A stretch of DNA of 64,000 nucleotides from an uncultured Clostridium sp. (lineage in GTDB: Bacteria > Bacillota > Clostridia > Lachnospirales > Lachnospiraceae), in NCBI GenBank assembly GCA_900549235.1, contig URNT01000004.1, positions 62,001-126,000 on the forward strand. Reading direction: 5' to 3'. The translations under genes and the position numbers were made by a program. How positions within the stretch are numbered: position 1 is the first letter of the stretch; every line of letters begins with the position of its first letter. This document shows, one piece after another, positions 59,864 through 64,000 of the stretch. The notes under the pieces were generated by a model. The model searched no databases and was not told the DNA's origin. It worked only from the letters and a program-made list of their open reading frames with translations.

Positions 59864-60754
59864 TTAGCCCTCCTCATATACCCAGAACTTCTTTGTTGCA
59901 AACAACAGCAGAGTGATCAGTCCGATAATCGCTAACATCACCCATGCAAGAGCGGCGCCGTAGCCCGTATTGTAAAACTCAAAGGACTGCTGATACATAT
60001 AAACGGTATAGAACAGGGTTGAGTTCATAGGCTTTCCCTGGGTGATGATATAGCTCTGGGTAAATGCCAGGAAGCCATTGATCATCTGCATCACCAGGTT
60101 AAAGAAAATAGTAGGCGTAAGCAGGGGAAGTGTGATCTTGAAAAATTTCTGGATGCCATTTGCCCCGTCTACCTCAGCCGCCTCATAAAGCTCTCTTGAG
60201 ATCTGCTTTAAGGCAGACAGAAAGATCAGCATAGAAGAACCAAACTGCCATACCGCCAGCAGGATCAGCACCCAGATCGCCGTCTTTGTATTTCCCAGCC
60301 AGGCAAAGGTCGTTTCTATCCCGATCACGCCCAGAAGCCGGTTGATCACGCCATCCGTAGCAAACATTCTCTTCCACAGAATCGCTACCGCAACCGATCC
60401 GCCGATGATGGAAGGAAGATAATAGGCGGCCCTGTAAAATCCGCTCATTTTTGAATTTTTCAGCAGCAGCATGGCTACCAGCAGGGCAAAAATCAGTCTC
60501 AGAGGCACCGATACCAGAGCAAAATAAAAGGTAACGCCGATTGCCTTAAAAAATGTCTCGTCCTGGAACATTTTTACAAAATTATCCAGTCCTGTGAAAA
60601 CAGGGGGCGAAAGAATATCATATTTACAGAAGGAATAATACAGTGAAATTCCCATAGGCACGATCATAAACAGCAGAAAACCGACCGTAAATGGAAGGGT
60701 AAATATAATACCCGCTGTACTTTCCCTGCTTAAGGCTTTTTTTAATGGATTCAT
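59864..60754 (-). CDS. Carbohydrate ABC transporter permease (MalF/LplB family)
   Basis: A 296-residue permease with six membrane segments and the EAA-loop motif EAAEVDGANGIQKFFKITLPLLTP. AGAGGAGGAA precedes the ATG at 60754; 11 further in-frame residues upstream are not needed. It is encoded between the substrate-binding lipoprotein gene and the MalG-type permease gene, 4 bp from the latter, and would form the heterodimeric channel for rhamnogalacturonan oligosaccharides. Confidence 0.9.
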   Translation of the reverse strand: MNPLKKALSRESTAGIIFTLPFTVGFLLFMIVPMGISLYYSFCKYDILSPPVFTGLDNFVKMFQDETFFKAIGVTFYFALVSVPLRLIFALLVAMLLLKNSKMSGFYRAAYYLPSIIGGSVAVAILWKRMFATDGVINRLLGVIGIETTFAWLGNTKTAIWVLILLAVWQFGSSMLIFLSALKQISRELYEAAEVDGANGIQKFFKITLPLLTPTIFFNLVMQMINGFLAFTQSYIITQGKPMNSTLFYTVYMYQQSFEFYNTGYGAALAWVMLAIIGLITLLLFATKKFWVYEEG

Positions 60755-60819
60755 CCCGTTTCCTCCTCTAAAAATTTCTGCCTGCATACGTTTATCAGCG
60801 CAGCAGGCAGAATCCAGTT

Positions 60820-62163
60820 TTATTTTGATGACATAATCTCATTTCCCTTTGTAAACAGCTCTTCTGCCGCTTCCTCAGAGGTCATCTGTCCATATGCTAC
60901 CTTCTCCTCAAGCTGTAACAGAAGCTCTGTTACCTCGCTGGAGCCGTTTGGCATAGGCGGATCGATGGGGGAAGAAGCCGGTGATACTACCTCATTGATA
61001 AACTGGATGCTCAGCTGGCTTGCTTCGTCAAGGTTTGGAGCAAGCTCCTCTGCCACCTTTTCAGACAGCGGCACGCCCCGCTCCGCTAACAGGATATTGT
61101 TGGCGTCCATGCTGTTGGTCCAATAGTCGATGATCTTCACTGCCTCCTCTGGATTTGCCGTATTAGCAGATACAGAGAAAAACTGGGACGGCTTCAGGAA
61201 ATCGGATTTTGCAGCATCTGCAGAAGGCCAGGTGGTGATGCCGATCTCCGGCATATCCTCCGGCTTGCAGTTTTCATAGGCGCCGATCTGGTTGGACCAG
61301 CAGAATACGCACCAGGATCTGGAGTCCTCGCTTGCGCCGTATACGAAAGGATCCTGCTCTACTGCGCCTGGGGTGATCTCAGCGTAAATACTTGGATCTA
61401 CGTGCCATCCCTCCTTTACACCATCCTCAAATACCTTGAACATAGGAACAAATTCCTCCGCGCTCTCTACATTCAGCTTTCCTTCCCCGTACATAGAATG
61501 TCCGTTTGCACGGATCATGTACTGGACAATCTCCTGGGTTACGCCGTAAGCCATATTGGTGCGGTAGCCTGTTTTTTCCTTGATGGTTTTGCTGATCTCT
61601 ATAAACTCATCCAGAGTCATATTGTCCTTAATGGTTACCCCTGCCGCATCTGTAACCGCCTTGTTATAAAGAAGGGAAGGCGCGTTGATGCCGATGGGCA
61701 CCGCATAGAGCTTTCCGTCTACCTTTCCGGAATTTAATACATCCTGATTTGCGTCATCCAGCTTTAAAGTCCCATTTTCCACATAAGGGGTCAGATCTAA
61801 AAGCAGGTTGTTTTTTGCGTACTGATCCAGATAGGCGTAATCCATCTGAAGCACATCCGGCAGTGAGTTTCCGGCTGACGCGGTTGCCAGCTTGTTCCAG
61901 TAATCGCCCCACTCGGAAAACTGTCCATCCAGTACCACACCCGGATTCAGCTCCGCGTATTTGTCCAGAGCTGCCTGGGTTCTCTCATTTCTCACCTGAT
62001 TACCCCACCAGGCAACCGTCAGGCTCTTTTCTCCGTCCTTTGCCTGCTCAGTCTGGGCGCCTGTATCTCCCCCGGTCTCTGCAGACCCGCCGCCGGAGCA
62101 GCCTGCCAGGCTCATTGCCGTCATCACACCAGCCATCAGTAACGCGATGCTTCTTTTCTTCAT
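60820..62163 (-). CDS. Oligosaccharide-binding lipoprotein of an ABC importer
   Basis: A 447-residue family-1 solute-binding lipoprotein. The signal peptide begins MKKRSIALLMAGVMTAMS with lipobox LAGC, and a glycine-rich and acidic linker follows. The mature domain has a SBP pattern with AWWGNQVRNERTQAALD, a DVLQMDYAYLDQYAK segment and INAPSLLYNKA. It is the first gene of the leftward rhamnogalacturonan operon, and the divergent YesM-type sensor kinase gene lies upstream. Its promoter has a TATAAT at about 62215-62220 on the minus strand but no good -35, consistent with activator control. Confidence 0.92.
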   Translation of the reverse strand: MKKRSIALLMAGVMTAMSLAGCSGGGSAETGGDTGAQTEQAKDGEKSLTVAWWGNQVRNERTQAALDKYAELNPGVVLDGQFSEWGDYWNKLATASAGNSLPDVLQMDYAYLDQYAKNNLLLDLTPYVENGTLKLDDANQDVLNSGKVDGKLYAVPIGINAPSLLYNKAVTDAAGVTIKDNMTLDEFIEISKTIKEKTGYRTNMAYGVTQEIVQYMIRANGHSMYGEGKLNVESAEEFVPMFKVFEDGVKEGWHVDPSIYAEITPGAVEQDPFVYGASEDSRSWCVFCWSNQIGAYENCKPEDMPEIGITTWPSADAAKSDFLKPSQFFSVSANTANPEEAVKIIDYWTNSMDANNILLAERGVPLSEKVAEELAPNLDEASQLSIQFINEVVSPASSPIDPPMPNGSSEVTELLLQLEEKVAYGQMTSEEAAEELFTKGNEIMSSK

Positions 62164-62214
62164 AAATTTTTCCCTCCTGCTTTATTATTTACGATCTTTT
62201 GTCTTGCTAAGGTT

Positions 62215-62324
62215 ATTATACCCCTGCTTTTTCCGTTTTGGCGATAGATAAAACCGACATTCGTGTTAAAAAAACAGATCTGTTTCTCCTATTGATTGCA
62301 CAACCTCATAAATCTATGTATACT
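62215..62324. promoter_or_regulatory. Divergent control region of the rhamnogalacturonan operon and its sensor
   Basis: A TATAAT on the minus strand (62215-62220) is the likely -10 of the transport operon, without a good -35. A perfect palindrome, AAACAGATCTGTTT, is at 62272-62285. A good rightward promoter, TTGCAC (62296-62301), 17 bp, TATACT (62319-62324), precedes the sensor kinase gene. The palindrome is well placed for an AraC-type response regulator, which should be encoded past the window end. Confidence 0.6.
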
Positions 62325-62351
62325 CTACATATGGCAAGGGAGGGCATATAT

Positions 62352-64000
62352 ATGACACCGAGACAAAAACTAAATAATCTTCCTCTATTCCAGAAAATAC
62401 TGTTCATCGTATTAAGCAATATATTTCTTATTATGATCCTGTCTGTCCTTGGGCTGCGCCTGTGCACCGGGGCCTGCAGTGAGCTGATCTACAAAACAAC
62501 GGCAGGAAACCTGACCCATTCTGCCTATACCATTTCCAATCACCTGAAAAGTATTGAAAATGTCTCCTCCTCCATCATTGCCGCCCCGGAGATCCAGACC
62601 TCCCTGTGCCTGGTAGACGAGGTGGAGGACCGTTCTCTGTGGACCAATGCAAACCGTATCATCAACAATTCATTACAGACCTACCAATCCTCTGTAAATA
62701 ATAACGGCGTGTCCTTTCTAATGATACAAAACGATCATTTTTATAATTCCACCTATACTGTCTGGAAAAGCAGACTGTCTGAGGAAAGCCTTCAGGCCGC
62801 TATAGACGCAGCCGCAGAGAAAAACGGCGCGGCCGCCTGGACCCCTGCCGATCCCGGAAGCAATGCCTTACTCATGAGCCGGGAAATACGAAAAATTGAG
62901 AACCTTTCCCTGAACCGTCTGGGGACCCTGATTATATATGTGGACCTGGACCAGATCATCCGCAAAGCCAATGCAGCGGCCGCACAGTTTTCAGACAGCC
63001 AGTATATCCTGTATTCCGGCACAGACCGGATCTACTTCTCCAAAAGCCTGGCGGACCAGGATATGGATCAGATCACTGCCTCCTCCTCCAGAAGATACCA
63101 GACCTTTAAGCTGGACGGACATACCTATTTTACTGTACATAATACCATTCCAGGCTACCAGCTGGAATATTATAATCTGGTTTCCTATGATGAGATCACC
63201 CGTGCCCTCAATTCCTCTATGACCTCCATCTTTTTTATCCTGTCAGCAGGCGTGGTTTTGACCGTTGCGGTCTCCTACTATATGATCCGATCAGTTGTAA
63301 AGCATTTTAACATACTGATCCAGAAAATGGACAAATTCAGCCGGGACGAGGCGGCCCTTCTCAGCACAAAATACGATTCGGACTATGCCTACCGCAAAGA
63401 CGAGATCGGCCAGCTCCACCAGGGCTTTGAGCGCATGACCAAACGGATCCAGCACCTTGTAAACACAAATTATGTAAATGAGCTCCTGGCCCGGGAGGCC
63501 CAGATCAAGGCCCTGGAATCCCAGATCAATCCCCACTTTCTTTACAACACCCTGGGTACCATCAGCTGGCGGGCAAAGGCGGTGAATAACCGTGAAATTT
63601 CCCTGATGACAGATTCCTTAAGCACTCTCCTGCGGGCTACCCTGAGCAATAAAAAGTCGCTGGTCACCCTGGCATATGAGCTGGATCTGATCCGGTCCTA
63701 TATCACCATCCAGGAGATCCGATTTGAAGAGCGGCTGGACTACTGTGTCCAGGTGCCCGACTGCCTGAAAAATGCCCTGATCCCCCCTTTAACCCTTCAG
63801 CCTCTGGTGGAAAACGCCATCCATTATGCCCTGGAGGAGATTGTGGATACCTGCCATATCACCATCCTCGCAGAAGAATCAGAACCGGGAGGCATCCTTC
63901 TTATTTCTGTCACAAACAGCGGCTCCAGCTTCGATGATGATCTTCTGATGCTGCTGAAGGAAAATAAAAAACAGCCGGTCCGATCCGGAATCGGTCTTTT
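62352..64000 (+). CDS. YesM-type sensor histidine kinase, partial (runs off the window)
   Basis: An open frame from ATG 62352 (AAGGGAGGG upstream) with no stop before the end. The N terminus MTPRQKLNNLPLFQKIL leads into a first membrane segment (about residues 15-37). An extracellular Cache-like region continues to the second membrane segment (about 292-312). The cytoplasmic part has a HAMP-like linker, the phosphoacceptor motif SQINPHFLYNTL with H395, and the N-box VENAIHYAL with N488. It belongs to the histidine kinase family (LytS/YesM) that regulates sugar ABC operons together with an AraC-type response regulator. Confidence 0.9.
   Translation, partial: MTPRQKLNNLPLFQKILFIVLSNIFLIMILSVLGLRLCTGACSELIYKTTAGNLTHSAYTISNHLKSIENVSSSIIAAPEIQTSLCLVDEVEDRSLWTNANRIINNSLQTYQSSVNNNGVSFLMIQNDHFYNSTYTVWKSRLSEESLQAAIDAAAEKNGAAAWTPADPGSNALLMSREIRKIENLSLNRLGTLIIYVDLDQIIRKANAAAAQFSDSQYILYSGTDRIYFSKSLADQDMDQITASSSRRYQTFKLDGHTYFTVHNTIPGYQLEYYNLVSYDEITRALNSSMTSIFFILSAGVVLTVAVSYYMIRSVVKHFNILIQKMDKFSRDEAALLSTKYDSDYAYRKDEIGQLHQGFERMTKRIQHLVNTNYVNELLAREAQIKALESQINPHFLYNTLGTISWRAKAVNNREISLMTDSLSTLLRATLSNKKSLVTLAYELDLIRSYITIQEIRFEERLDYCVQVPDCLKNALIPPLTLQPLVENAIHYALEEIVDTCHITILAEESEPGGILLISVTNSGSSFDDDLLMLLKENKKQPVRSGIGL

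Overview
The window looks like a chromosome segment from an anaerobic Firmicute of the Lachnospiraceae / Clostridium cluster XIVa type. The evidence is moderate GC content, strong GGAGG ribosome-binding sites, mixed A+T-rich intergenic DNA, many GntR/FadR and LacI regulators, a sodium-pump decarboxylase beta subunit, LevR-like sigma-54 activators, YesM-type sensor kinases and a GH112 phosphorylase. The assignment to a lineage is inference. Nearly all of the window is accessory metabolism. I see no rRNA, tRNA, CRISPR, prophage or intact insertion sequence.

Layout. 0-6.3 kb: an internally deleted Rpn-family nuclease remnant, a citrate/metal transporter with OadB and a 43-residue OadG-like peptide, a guanylate-kinase-like protein beside an Orn/Lys/Arg-decarboxylase-type PLP enzyme, and a FlaR-like kinase. 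6.4-12.4 kb: a FadR-type regulator in front of a GlpA-like oxidase / FAD oxidoreductase / DUF1667 trio, then a GntR regulator divergent from a zinc alcohol dehydrogenase. 12.4-14.9 kb: a deleted GNAT gene and a DUF2975/XRE/DUF4173 membrane module. 15.5-19.1 kb: iron alcohol dehydrogenase, aldehyde dehydrogenase and a two-cluster ferredoxin protein. 19.1-28.4 kb: a FadR-type regulator with a sugar-acid catabolic operon (aldolase, mutarotase, lactonase-like hydrolase, dehydrogenase, RhaT-like transporter). This is divergent from an operon of a cytosolic solute-binding-protein-like protein, two tandem CaiB/BaiF CoA-transferases and a MaoC hydratase. Two TTGGTASTACCAA operators flank the divergent region. 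28.4-28.8 kb: the hairpin-rich right end of an IS200/IS605-type element with only the tail of TnpA.

28.9-46.3 kb is the most unusual part. Two paralogous, PRD-less LevR-like sigma-54 activators converge tail to tail. Each diverges from a textbook -24/-12 promoter. One promoter drives PrpD-like, opine-dehydrogenase-like, Asp/Glu-racemase-like and DASS-transporter genes. The other drives a racemase-like paralogue, a tautomerase-flavoprotein fusion, a molybdopterin oxidoreductase, a four-cluster ferredoxin, an M20 hydrolase, a PatB-type C-S lyase, an APC permease and an ornithine-cyclodeaminase-like protein. Both racemase-like proteins lack the paired catalytic cysteines and share an FDHP motif. 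The substrate cannot be read from sequence; a modified or N-acylated amino acid or related carboxylate is a reasonable guess.

46.4-53.7 kb: a LacI-controlled nucleoside uptake and hydrolysis operon (BMP lipoprotein, ABC transporter, nucleoside hydrolase) that also carries a stand-alone RarA/MgsA C-terminal-like domain. 53.9-64 kb: a rhamnogalacturonan-I oligosaccharide locus with an SGNH acetylesterase bearing SLH-like repeats, a GH112 phosphorylase, a GH105 hydrolase, a MalFG-type ABC importer with its lipoprotein, and a YesM-like sensor kinase that runs off the window end.
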